Shown here in pieces: positions 1 to 8,781 of a stretch of DNA of 64,000 bases. The stretch lies in NCBI GenBank assembly GCA_016869215.1, contig VGEP01000019.1, forward strand, positions 20,672 to 84,671, given 5' to 3'. The stretch's first letter is position 1. Each line of letters begins with the position of its first letter. The notes under the pieces are model-generated. The model was given only the letters and a program-made list of their open reading frames with translations. It was not told the origin of the DNA and searched no databases. The translations under genes were made by a program, and so were the position numbers. The DNA is from Alphaproteobacteria bacterium. GTDB lineage: Bacteria > Pseudomonadota > Alphaproteobacteria > Rhizobiales > Xanthobacteraceae.

Positions 1-1118
1 TTTTTCTGCAGCGAGAACACCGACCGCATCTGGGTGAAGAAGTCGTTCGGCACCGACGTTTCCACATCGACGCTCAGCGACGGCCGGATGCCCATGTCGA
101 GCGCTTTCTGGGTCGGCGGATTGCCGTGGCCCATCAGCATTTCGACGTAGCCCGCGATCGAGATGGTTCCGCCGGAATCCTTGATCAGCTTCCACTCGGT
201 GTCGTTGAGCGTGCAGCAGTGGATATAGGTGGTGTCGGACTTCAGCGGTTCGAGGGCGTGCATCTTCTCAAGGAACGCGCTGCGCCCGAAGGTTCCGACG
301 CCGACGTGGATGGTGATCGGCGCGCCCGCATCGCGCGCGGCCTTCCAGATCGGCATCACCTGGTCCGGCGCACCGCCGGGCGAAGCGAGGTACAACGTCA
401 GAAGCTGGTCGCCGCTGTTGAAATACTGCTTGCGCAGCCGCGCGATATCGCCGGGATACTTCTGCTTCGGCGCCTCGCGCCAGTTGCCCGAGACGGTCTG
501 CGGCGTGCCGTAGGCGAACACAGCGCGCACGCCGGAGTCCTTGAGGCCCTGGATCGCGGCGTCGGTGTGCTCGGGCGAATTGTGGATGTGCGACCAGTCG
601 AGCACCGTGGTCACGCCGGCGTCGATGCAGCCGAGACCGCTCAGAACCTCCGCGGCATAGACGTCGTCCGGCACGAAGTTGGCGCCGAACTTGCGCTGCA
701 CCGTCTGGATGTAGTCCTGCAGCGAGCCGTCGGGCAGCACGCCGCGCAGGAAGCCCTGCCACATGTGACGGTGGGTGTCGACGAAGCCCGGCATCACGAT
801 CGACCGCGACGCGTCGATCACGCGGGCGTTGGGTGCGTCGATGTCCGGCCGGACTGCCGAAATCTTCGTACCCTCGATCAGGACGTCGGCGCGCTCGAAG
901 TCGCCGACGGCCTTGTCGAGCGACAGAACGATGCCGCCCTTGAGCAGGATCGGCCGCCCGGCGCGACGGCGCCCCTGCGCCATCGCATCGCCGGCAAAGC
1001 CTGCCGTGAACAGCGGCACCGCGGCGGCGGCGCTCGCCGTACCGCACAGGAACTGACGCCGCGACAATCCTCCGCGCGGCATGCAGCACGCACAACCGGA
1101 ATTGAAGGGATGCGACAT
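1..1118 (-). CDS. Amidohydrolase, Tat-exported (3' end beyond window)
   Basis: Metal-dependent hydrolase of the amidohydrolase (cytosine deaminase/chlorohydrolase-like) superfamily, acting on an unknown substrate. The reverse strand is open from an ATG at 1118 to the left edge and is missing from the ORF track because no stop lies in the window. The start has a good Shine-Dalgarno (AGGAGG) and leads into a twin-arginine signal (SRRQFLCG followed by an Ala-rich hydrophobic run ending in an AMAQG-like cleavage region), so the protein is probably exported folded. About residue 60 on it reads GRPILLKGGIVLSLDK and then GFVDTHRHMWQG, the strand-1 metal-binding HxH motif of the family. The C-terminal metal-ligand Asp region is not visible. 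It is divergent from pepN with a short shared spacer. Confidence 0.85.
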   Translation of the reverse strand, partial: MSHPFNSGCACCMPRGGLSRRQFLCGTASAAAAVPLFTAGFAGDAMAQGRRRAGRPILLKGGIVLSLDKAVGDFERADVLIEGTKISAVRPDIDAPNARVIDASRSIVMPGFVDTHRHMWQGFLRGVLPDGSLQDYIQTVQRKFGANFVPDDVYAAEVLSGLGCIDAGVTTVLDWSHIHNSPEHTDAAIQGLKDSGVRAVFAYGTPQTVSGNWREAPKQKYPGDIARLRKQYFNSGDQLLTLYLASPGGAPDQVMPIWKAARDAGAPITIHVGVGTFGRSAFLEKMHALEPLKSDTTYIHCCTLNDTEWKLIKDSGGTISIAGYVEMLMGHGNPPTQKALDMGIRPSLSVDVETSVPNDFFTQMRSVFSLQK

Positions 1119-1259
1119 GGCTTCCTCCCCAGTCCGCGCCTATGTTGAAACGCGGGCGTTTTGGCCATGCTAGGCCCGCCGGTGTTCACGATCCAGCGGC
1201 GTGACTCTGCCCACCGTTCCATCCTAGAACGCTGCCCACTTCCCGAAACTCTTAGTCAG

Positions 1260-3914
1260 ATGACAATGCGCACCGAAGAGCCCCGCCCCGTCCGACTGTC
1301 CGAGTACCGCCCGCCCGACTGGCTGGTCGAGACCGTGCATATCGAGGTCTTGCTGCATCCGACGCGCTCGCCGGTGCGCGCGACGCTGAAGTTCCGCCCC
1401 AATCCGGCGGCCGCGACCCCCGCACCGCTGGTGCTGGACGGCGACGGGCTGACGCTCGTTTCGCTGAAGCTCGATGGCGCGTCGCTCAGCGCGGAAAACT
1501 ACACTGCGACGCCGGACAATCTGACTGTCCCGCAGCCGCCGAACCGGCCGTTCACGCTTCAGATCGAGACGCTGGTCGATCCGACCGCCAACACCCAGCT
1601 CTCCGGCTTGTACCGGTCGAGCGGCACCTATTGCACGCAATGCGAGGCCGAGGGCTTCCGCCGCATCACCTATTTCCCGGACCGCCCGGACGTAATGGCG
1701 GTCTACACCACGCGCATCGTGGCCAACAAAGCCGAAGCGCCGGTGCTGCTCGCCAACGGCAATCTGACCGAGAGCGGCGACCTGCCGGACGGCCGCCACT
1801 TCGCGGTGTGGCACGATCCGTGGCCGAAGCCGTCGTATTTGTTCGCCTTGGTCGGCGGCAGGCTCGGCCACATCGAGGATACGTTCGTCACGAAATCTGG
1901 CCGCAAGGTCGCGCTGCGCATCTACGTCGAGCCCGGCAAGGAGGACCGCGCCGCCTACGCGATGGATTCGCTCAAGCGCTCCATGCGCTGGGACGAGGAG
2001 GCGTTCGGCCGCGAATACGATCTCGATGTGTTCATGGTGGTCGCCGTGTCCGACTTCAACATGGGCGCGATGGAGAACAAGGGCCTCAACGTCTTCAACG
2101 ACAAGTACGTGCTGGCCTCGCCCGCGACCGCGACCGACAACGACTATCTCGCCATCGAGTCGATCATCGCACACGAGTATTTCCACAACTGGACCGGCAA
2201 CCGCATCACCTGCCGCGACTGGTTCCAGCTTTGCCTGAAGGAAGGTCTCACGGTCTATCGCGACCAGGAATTCACCTCCGACCAGCGCTCGCGTGTGGTC
2301 ACGCGAATCGGCGACGTGCGCGGACTGCGCGCGCACCAGTTCGTCGAGGACGCCGGCCCCCTCGCCCACCCGGTGCGGCCCGAGGTCTACAGCGAGATCA
2401 ACAACTTCTACACCACGACGGTCTATGAGAAGGGCGCCGAGGTGGTGCGGATGCTGCACACGCTGCTCGGCGCGGCGGCCTTCCGCAAAGGCATGGACCT
2501 CTATTTCGAGCGCCACGACGGCGAGGCCGCGACCGTCGAACAGTTCGTGCAGTGCTTCGCCGATGCAGGCGGACGCGACCTCAAGCAGTTCCTGCGCTGG
2601 TACGCGCAGGCCGGCACGCCCGAGGTGATCGCTTCCGGCCACTACGACGCCCGCGCCAGGACCTACCGCCTGGAGCTCGCGCAAATTCTGCGGCCGACGC
2701 CCGGCCAGCCCACAAAGGAGCCTGTGGTAATCCCGCTCGTCACCGGCCTGATCGGACGCGACGGACGTGACCTGCCGCTGACGCTCGAAGACGGGCGACG
2801 CATCGATGGCGGCGTGCTGGTGCTGGACAAGCCGGCTGCGGACTTCGTGTTTGCGAACGTGCCCGAACGTCCGGTGCTATCGATCAACCGCGGCTTCTCC
2901 GCGCCGGTCAAGCTGACCGCCAACCTCACCTCCGACGATCTGAGGCTAATGGCGGCGCGCGACAGCGACCCGTTCAACCGCTGGCAGGCGGTGCAGACGC
3001 TCGCCGCAACCCTGCTGGTCGGCAACGTCGCGCGGCTGCGCGCCGACCAGGAGCCTGAGATCGACGAGGGCCTGCTCGAAGCGCTGGGCGCGATCCTCGC
3101 GGACACGGCGCTCGAACCGGCCTTCGTCGCCGAGGCGCTGACCCCGCCGAGCGAAGCCGACATCGCCAGGGAAATCGGCCGCGACGTCGATCCGGACGCC
3201 ATCTTCCGCGCCCGCATGAGCCTGCGCGCGCTGATCGGCCTGCATCTCAACGCCGCGCTGACGGAACGCTACAGGGCGCTGGCGGGACGCGGCGCCTACA
3301 GTCCCGACGCCGAGAGCGCGGGCCGGCGCACGCTCCGCAACGTCTGCCTCGATCTCCTTGCAGCGACCCAGGAACGCTACGCCATCGCGCTCGCGGCCGA
3401 GCAGTACAAATCCGCCGACAACATGACCGATCGGATCGCGGCGCTGTCCACGCTATCGCTGCACAACGCGCCCGAGCGCGCCACAGCCTTCGACGACTTC
3501 TATGCGCGCTACAAGGCGGACCCGCTGATCGTCGACAAGTGGTTCGCGCTGCAGGCCGCCTCGCCCGATCCGGCGACGCTCGGCCGCGTGCGCGAATTGA
3601 CCGCGCATCCGGCGTTCTCGCTCGCCAATCCCAACCGGGTGCGCTCGCTGATCGGCGTATTCGCCCAGGGCAACCAGACCCAGTTCAACCGCGCCGACGG
3701 CGCGGGCTACGACTTCGTCGCCGAGAAGGTGATCGCGCTCGACCAATCCAACCCGCAGGTCGCCGCGCGCATGGCGTCGGCGTTCAAGAGCTGGCGCGCG
3801 CTCGAGCCGGGCCGCCGCGTGCGGGCCGAGGCCGCGCTGCGGCGAATTGCGGCGGCGCCCGGCCTGTCGCGCGACGTCGGCGACATCGCCGGCCGCGCGC
3901 TGGCGGAGCCGTAG
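1260..3914 (+). CDS. pepN: Aminopeptidase N (M1 family)
   Basis: Zinc aminopeptidase that removes N-terminal residues from peptides in the cytoplasm. The product is about 884 residues, close to the E. coli enzyme (870). It carries the exopeptidase motif GAMEN near residue 270 and the zinc-binding HEYFHNW (HEXXH) near residue 304, with the downstream Glu in the NRITCRDWFQLCLKEGLT stretch. The ORF track begins at 1161, but the first 33 residues (MAMLGPPVF...) look unrelated to the family; the start at 1260 (or six bases later at 1266) gives MTMRTEEPRPVRLSEYRPP, the normal N-terminus. No signal peptide is visible. The gene is followed by a PleC-like kinase in the same direction across a roughly 190-bp AT-rich spacer. 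Confidence 0.95.
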   Translation: MTMRTEEPRPVRLSEYRPPDWLVETVHIEVLLHPTRSPVRATLKFRPNPAAATPAPLVLDGDGLTLVSLKLDGASLSAENYTATPDNLTVPQPPNRPFTLQIETLVDPTANTQLSGLYRSSGTYCTQCEAEGFRRITYFPDRPDVMAVYTTRIVANKAEAPVLLANGNLTESGDLPDGRHFAVWHDPWPKPSYLFALVGGRLGHIEDTFVTKSGRKVALRIYVEPGKEDRAAYAMDSLKRSMRWDEEAFGREYDLDVFMVVAVSDFNMGAMENKGLNVFNDKYVLASPATATDNDYLAIESIIAHEYFHNWTGNRITCRDWFQLCLKEGLTVYRDQEFTSDQRSRVVTRIGDVRGLRAHQFVEDAGPLAHPVRPEVYSEINNFYTTTVYEKGAEVVRMLHTLLGAAAFRKGMDLYFERHDGEAATVEQFVQCFADAGGRDLKQFLRWYAQAGTPEVIASGHYDARARTYRLELAQILRPTPGQPTKEPVVIPLVTGLIGRDGRDLPLTLEDGRRIDGGVLVLDKPAADFVFANVPERPVLSINRGFSAPVKLTANLTSDDLRLMAARDSDPFNRWQAVQTLAATLLVGNVARLRADQEPEIDEGLLEALGAILADTALEPAFVAEALTPPSEADIAREIGRDVDPDAIFRARMSLRALIGLHLNAALTERYRALAGRGAYSPDAESAGRRTLRNVCLDLLAATQERYAIALAAEQYKSADNMTDRIAALSTLSLHNAPERATAFDDFYARYKADPLIVDKWFALQAASPDPATLGRVRELTAHPAFSLANPNRVRSLIGVFAQGNQTQFNRADGAGYDFVAEKVIALDQSNPQVAARMASAFKSWRALEPGRRVRAEAALRRIAAAPGLSRDVGDIAGRALAEP

Positions 3915-3989
3915 ACCGACGTGCGACGCTCACGCACGACACGCGATCGCAGACAGCGTCTCGTTTTGCGATGCCGGCACGCTTCGACA

Positions 3990-4030
3990 AAATTGTTAAT
4001 TTCGTAATCCGCGTTAACGAAAAATATTGA
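3990..4030 (+). promoter_or_regulatory. AT-rich promoter region with GTTAA...TTAAC half sites
   Basis: A locally AT-rich patch in otherwise about 68% GC DNA, between pepN and the histidine kinase. It contains GTTAA at 3995-3999 and TTAAC at 4014-4018, plus aaaaatattgac just after. TTAAC/GTTAA resembles CtrA half sites, but the spacing (14 bases between TTAA cores) is not the classical 7. This is a plausible promoter for the kinase; the regulator is inference. Confidence 0.35.
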
Positions 4031-4145
4031 CCTCGGACTCTCGACAAGAGTCGCCGCATCGATTCGAATAGCAGGTGATTCGGGTCGTCGCGGCACACCG
4101 ACTCGCGTGCGTATTTCTGGGGACCATCCTTACGGGGGCAAGGGC

Positions 4146-6470
4146 ATGGCGCGCGCCGAAGCGGCGAGTGCGTCCGCACGGTCGGATTCGATCAAGGGCC
4201 TGGCGCAATCGATCGCCAAGCCCGCGTATCGCCGGCTCTTGACCGCGGAGCCAGCGCTGCGCCGCGCCGTTCCGGCGCTGATCGTCGCCTTCCTTCTCAC
4301 CATCGGCGTCGGCGCGGTCGTGCAGGTCCTCGACCAGCGCCGCCAGGCCATCGGCGAGGCGATCGGGGACATCGGAACCACCGCCGACTTCGTTTCGGAA
4401 CGTTACGACCGCCTGGCGCAGTCCGCGCCCACCGGGACGGCACCGCGCGATCTCCTCGACCGGGCGCTGTCGGCACGGGCGCTGGCGTCGGGCCGCCGCG
4501 TGCTGCTTTCCAATCCGGAGGGTCAGATCGTTGGCGCCGCACCGTCCGGCAGCCTCGTCGGCACGCGCCTGATCGACGCGCTTGGCGATACCCAGCCTCT
4601 GACCATTCTCGGCGCCAGCGCGGGCGTAATGGAAATCGCACTCGGCAATGGCGTGCTGGCGCTTGCGACCGTCCGTACGCTCGCCTCGGGCCGCGGCCAG
4701 ATCGCGGTCTATCAGTCCCGCGACGACGCGCTCGCGCGGTGGCGCGCCGAAACCACGCTGACCGTCACCCTCACCGCCACCACCGGCTTCGTGCTCCTGA
4801 TCCTCGGCTTCGCGTTCCACTGGCAGGCGACCCGGGCGCGCGAGGCCGACGCCATCTACGACACCGTCCGCAGCCGCATCGACACTGCGCTCAATCGCGG
4901 CCGCTGCGGGCTGTGGGACTGGGACCTCGCCCGCGGCCGCATCTTCTGGTCGCACTCCATGTTCGCGATCCTCGGAATTGCGCCGCGCGACGACCTGATG
5001 ACCTTCGGCGAAGTCAGCCGGCTGGTCCATCCCGACGACATCCGGCTCTACGAGATCGCAGCCCAGCTCGCCGACGCCAAGGCCAGCGCGATCGACCACG
5101 AGTTCCGGATGCTGCACGCCAGCGGCAAATGGGTCTGGCTACGCGCGCGCTGCGAACTGGTGCCGCAGCGCGGCGATTCGGGCCAGCACCTGATCGGCAT
5201 CGCAGTCGACATCACCGAGCAGAAGTCGCTGGTCGAGAAGACCGCCGCCGCCGACCTGCGGCTGCGCGACGCGATCGAGACCGTACCCGAAACCTTCGTG
5301 CTCTGGGACCACGACAACCGCCTGGTGTTGTGCAATTCCAACTTCCAGCGAATGCACAACCTCCCCGACGAGACCGTCGCAGCCGGCACGCCTTACGAGG
5401 ACGTGGTGGCCGCGGGCCGCAAGCACGTGGTCCGCACCAACGTCACCAACGACGATGCCGCGATCCCCGGCGCGCATACGTTCGAGGCCCAGCTCGACGA
5501 CGGCCACTGGCTGCAGATCAGCGAGCGGCGCACCAAGGACGGCGGCTATGTGTCGGTCGGCACCGACATCACCCCGCTCAAACTGCACGAAAAGAAGCTT
5601 GTGGACAGCGAGCAGCGCCTGATGGCAACCGTCGCGGACCTCCGCAACTCGCAGCACAAGCTGGAAATCCAGACCCGCCAGCTCACCGATATGGCGCAGA
5701 AGTACTCCGAAGAGAAGAATCGCGCCGAGGAAGCCAACCAGGCCAAGTCCAAGTTCATGGCCAACATGAGCCACGAGTTGCGCACGCCGCTCAACGCCAT
5801 CATCGGCTTCTCCGAGATCATGGAATCCGGGATGTTCGGCGCGCTCGGCGCCGACAAATACCATGAGTATTGCCGCGACATCCGCGAAAGCGGCCAGTAC
5901 CTGCTCGACGTCATCAACGACATCCTCGATATGTCGAAGATCGAGGCCGGGCGCCTCAAGCTCGACCGCGAGGAGGTGGAACTCGACCGCGTCCTCGCCG
6001 ACGCGTTGCGCGTGGTCACGGCGCGCGCGCAGGACAAACAGCTTCAGGTCACTTCGCAGATCGCGCCCAACGTGCGCTTCAAGGCCGACCGCCGCGCGAT
6101 CAAGCAAATCGCGCTCAATCTTCTCTCCAACGCGGTCAAGTTCACCCAGGAAAACGGCTCCATCACCGTGCGCGGGCGCTATGGACGCGGCGGCGTGACC
6201 ATCGGCATCCAGGATTCCGGCATCGGCATCCCGCGCAACGCGCTGAAGAAGCTCGGCAAGCCGTTCGAACAGGTCGAGAGCCAGCTCACCAAGACCCAGC
6301 AGGGTTCGGGGCTGGGCCTCGCCATCGCCAAGTCCCTGGTCGAACTGCACGGCGGCACGATGCGCATCCGCTCGGCGCCCGGAATTGGAACCACGGTCGT
6401 GGTGCGCCTGCCGATCGATGCGCCTGCGTCCGACGCCAACGGCGCGCAGAGCTCCCCGCACGCGGCCTGA
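4146..6470 (+). CDS. PAS-domain sensor histidine kinase, PleC/PdhS-like
   Basis: Membrane-bound sensor kinase of about 774 residues. Order: a transmembrane helix (ALIVAFLLTIGVGAVV, near residue 45), an extracytoplasmic segment, a second helix (TTGFVLLILGFAF, near 220), a PAS region with LFAILGI/HPDD signatures, a second PAS-like region (VPETFVLWD), a coiled-coil linker, then HisKA with the phospho-acceptor in MSHELRTPLNAIIGFSEIM near 541 and HATPase_c with NLLSNAVKF and GSGLGLAIAKSL. There is no receiver domain. The H-box context (FSEIMESGMFGALG, INDILDMSKIEAG) is typical of the PleC/PdhS kinases that act on DivK in alphaproteobacterial cell-cycle control; that assignment is from family knowledge and not proven here. 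The ORF track starts at 4107; 4146 is preferred because a G-rich ribosome site precedes it. Confidence 0.85.
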   Translation: MARAEAASASARSDSIKGLAQSIAKPAYRRLLTAEPALRRAVPALIVAFLLTIGVGAVVQVLDQRRQAIGEAIGDIGTTADFVSERYDRLAQSAPTGTAPRDLLDRALSARALASGRRVLLSNPEGQIVGAAPSGSLVGTRLIDALGDTQPLTILGASAGVMEIALGNGVLALATVRTLASGRGQIAVYQSRDDALARWRAETTLTVTLTATTGFVLLILGFAFHWQATRAREADAIYDTVRSRIDTALNRGRCGLWDWDLARGRIFWSHSMFAILGIAPRDDLMTFGEVSRLVHPDDIRLYEIAAQLADAKASAIDHEFRMLHASGKWVWLRARCELVPQRGDSGQHLIGIAVDITEQKSLVEKTAAADLRLRDAIETVPETFVLWDHDNRLVLCNSNFQRMHNLPDETVAAGTPYEDVVAAGRKHVVRTNVTNDDAAIPGAHTFEAQLDDGHWLQISERRTKDGGYVSVGTDITPLKLHEKKLVDSEQRLMATVADLRNSQHKLEIQTRQLTDMAQKYSEEKNRAEEANQAKSKFMANMSHELRTPLNAIIGFSEIMESGMFGALGADKYHEYCRDIRESGQYLLDVINDILDMSKIEAGRLKLDREEVELDRVLADALRVVTARAQDKQLQVTSQIAPNVRFKADRRAIKQIALNLLSNAVKFTQENGSITVRGRYGRGGVTIGIQDSGIGIPRNALKKLGKPFEQVESQLTKTQQGSGLGLAIAKSLVELHGGTMRIRSAPGIGTTVVVRLPIDAPASDANGAQSSPHAA

Positions 6471-6527
6471 TCGCCCGCACCCAGGCCCACGTTGCGGTTC
6501 ACCGCCCTGCGGCCTTACAATGCGCGC

Positions 6528-7529
6528 ATGACAAAGCATGCACGCGCGGCGCGCCGGCGCTTCCTCGGCGCCACTCTCGCCCTGATAGCGTTTGGAACCC
6601 TCACCCTCCCCGGCGGCGCGCAGGCGCAATCCTGGCCGCAACGTCCGGTCAAGGTGCTGGTGCCTTTCGCCGCCGGCGGCAACATCGATGTCACCGGGCG
6701 GCTCGTCGCCGCACGCCTCAGCGAGCGGCTCGGCCAGCAGTTCGTGGTCGAGAACCGGGTCGGCGGCGCCGGCATCATTGCGACCGAGGCGGTCGCGCGT
6801 TCTGCGCCTGACGGCTACACGCTGCTATGGGCCAGCACCAACGTCATCGCCATCACCCCGCACACCAACAAGGTCCCGTACGATCCGGTGAAGGACTTCG
6901 CGCCGGTCAACGCGCTCGGCTCGAGCCCGCAGGTGCTGATGGTCAATTCCAAGCTGCCGGCCAAGACCGTGCAGGAATTCGTCGCCTACGCCAAGGCGCA
7001 GCCGCAGAAGCTCGCCTATGGCGGCGGCGGCGGCCCGGGGAGTGCCGGCAATCTGATCATGGCGCTGTTCCTGAAGCGCGCAGGACTGGAGATGACAGCG
7101 GTCAGCTATCGCGGCAGCGCGCCCGCCCTCGCCGACGTGATCGCCGGCCACATTCCGGTGATGTTCGGCCCGATGTCGGAGGCGCACGCGCAGCGCGCCA
7201 ATGCCAATGTCCGGCTGCTCGCCGTGTCGAGCGAAAAGCGATCGCGCCGCCTGCCGGACGTTCCGAGCATCGCGGAGTCCGGATATCCGGGCTATCACGC
7301 GGTGTCCTGGACCGGAATGCTGGCGCCCGCGGGCACGCCCAAAGAGATCGTGAAACGGCTCGCCGACGAGATCGATCTTGCGATCAAGGACCCGAAGTTC
7401 GGCGACCAGCTGCTCAGCCACGGCATCGACCCGATCGGCGGCGGGCCGGACGCTTTCGCCAGGATGATCGCGTCGGAAATCCCGGTGTGGGGCGAGGCGG
7501 TGAAAATCGCCGGCGTCAGCGCCAAGTAA
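6528..7529 (+). CDS. Bug-family (TctC-like) tripartite tricarboxylate transporter receptor
   Basis: Periplasmic solute-binding protein of the Bug/TctC family, about 333 residues. These proteins bind small carboxylates or aromatic acids, often without a linked TctAB permease, and none is seen here. The N-terminus has a signal peptide with paired arginines (ARRRFLGATLALIAFGTLTLPGGAQAQ), compatible with Sec or Tat export. The mature part begins with the family signature WPQRPVKVLVPFAAGG and has VVENRVGGAGIIATEAV and PDGYTLLW. Start at 6528 is preferred over the TTG at 6492 because it gives a clean signal peptide. The FAD monooxygenase follows 28 bp later, so the two may be co-transcribed and serve uptake and oxidation of the same compound (inference). 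Confidence 0.93.
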   Translation: MTKHARAARRRFLGATLALIAFGTLTLPGGAQAQSWPQRPVKVLVPFAAGGNIDVTGRLVAARLSERLGQQFVVENRVGGAGIIATEAVARSAPDGYTLLWASTNVIAITPHTNKVPYDPVKDFAPVNALGSSPQVLMVNSKLPAKTVQEFVAYAKAQPQKLAYGGGGGPGSAGNLIMALFLKRAGLEMTAVSYRGSAPALADVIAGHIPVMFGPMSEAHAQRANANVRLLAVSSEKRSRRLPDVPSIAESGYPGYHAVSWTGMLAPAGTPKEIVKRLADEIDLAIKDPKFGDQLLSHGIDPIGGGPDAFARMIASEIPVWGEAVKIAGVSAK

Positions 7530-7557
7530 CCCCGTCCACACCGGTCATTTGCATCTC

Positions 7558-8775
7558 ATGGCGAAGGAACTTCCTATTCTGATCGCCGGCGGCGGCCCCG
7601 TCGGCTTTGTCGCGGCGCTGGCGCTGGCGCAGAAGGGTTTCGCGGTCGAGCTGTTCGAAGCCGAACCCCGCATCAACGACATGCCGCGCGCGGCGACGAC
7701 CCACGCCGCGACGCTGGAGATGCTCGCAGGCCTCGGCATGGTCGACGAGGTGATCCGGCGCGGCTACGTCGAGCCGAAGTTCCGCATCTGGGACCGCCCA
7801 TCCCACAGCATCATCGCCGAGTTCGACTTCGGCGTGCTGAAGAACGAGACGCCCTACCCGTTCGCCGTGCAATGCGAACAGCACAAGCTCGCCAGCATGG
7901 CGCTGGAGCGCCTGCGCGCAATGCCGCAGGTGCGCGTGCAGTTCTCGGCCCGCGTGACCGGCTTCGAGCAATTCGGCGATCGCGTCGAGGCGACGGTCGA
8001 GGACGGCGACGGGCCGCGCAAGGTTACAGGCAGCCACCTCATCGGCTGCGACGGCGGCCGCTCGACGGTGCGCAAGGCGCTCGGCATCGACTTCGAGGGC
8101 TACACGCATCCCGAACGGTTCATGATCCTGACCACGACCTTCGATCTCGGGACCATGTATCCCGGCTGCACGCGCAACTACATCACCGATCCCGAACAGT
8201 GGTTCTCGATCTTCAAAGTTAGCGGCGACGAGCGCGGGCCGCTGTGGCGCGTGCTGTCGGCAACGCAGCCCGAACAGACCGACGAAGAGCTGATGAACCC
8301 GGACGCAACCGAAAAGCGGATGCAGCGCTTCCTGCCGAAGGATTCGCCCTACGACATCGTCCACCGCAATCTCTACAACGTGCATCAGCGCGTCGCCGCG
8401 AGCTTCCGCAAGGGCCGCGTATTCCTCGCAGGCGACTCCGCACACGTGAACAACCCGCTCGGCGGGCTCGGCCTAAACTTCGGCATTCACGACGTGATAG
8501 AACTGACCGGCCTGCTCGACCGCATCGTTCACAAGGGCGCGTCCGCCGACATCCTCGACGATTACGACCGCCATCGCCGTCCGCTGAATGTCGAGTTCGT
8601 CCAGCAGCAGACCATCGCCAACAAAAAGCGCATGGAAGAGCGCGACCCGGCCGCGCGCGCCAGAAGCAACGAGCAATTGCGCGCGACCATGAACGATCCG
8701 GCCGCGCATCGCGCCTATGTGCTGCGCGCCTCGCTGCTCGAAAGCGTGCGGAAGCGCGCGGCCGCGGCGGCGTAG
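7558..8775 (+). CDS. FAD-dependent monooxygenase (PHBH/MhpA-type)
   Basis: Flavoprotein hydroxylase of the aromatic-ring hydroxylase group, about 405 residues. The N-terminal dinucleotide-binding motif is ILIAGGGPVGFVAALAL; the DG motif that contacts both FAD and NADPH is LIGCDGGRSTVRKALG; the GD motif is VFLAGDSAHVNNPLGGLGLNFG. This architecture is characteristic of single-component hydroxylases of phenolic acids. The track uses a TTG at 7549; the ATG at 7558 gives MAKELPILIAGG. Gene order after a Bug receptor fits catabolism of an imported aromatic acid, but the substrate cannot be read from sequence. It ends 6 bp from the convergent glnE stop. Confidence 0.92.
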   Translation: MAKELPILIAGGGPVGFVAALALAQKGFAVELFEAEPRINDMPRAATTHAATLEMLAGLGMVDEVIRRGYVEPKFRIWDRPSHSIIAEFDFGVLKNETPYPFAVQCEQHKLASMALERLRAMPQVRVQFSARVTGFEQFGDRVEATVEDGDGPRKVTGSHLIGCDGGRSTVRKALGIDFEGYTHPERFMILTTTFDLGTMYPGCTRNYITDPEQWFSIFKVSGDERGPLWRVLSATQPEQTDEELMNPDATEKRMQRFLPKDSPYDIVHRNLYNVHQRVAASFRKGRVFLAGDSAHVNNPLGGLGLNFGIHDVIELTGLLDRIVHKGASADILDDYDRHRRPLNVEFVQQQTIANKKRMEERDPAARARSNEQLRATMNDPAAHRAYVLRASLLESVRKRAAAAA

Positions 8776-8781
8776 TCTTTC

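Noticed and set aside
268-1095. 275-residue minus-strand ORF over the amidohydrolase
   Set aside because: Wrong frame; the true frame runs off the left edge and has the Tat signal and the metal-binding motif.
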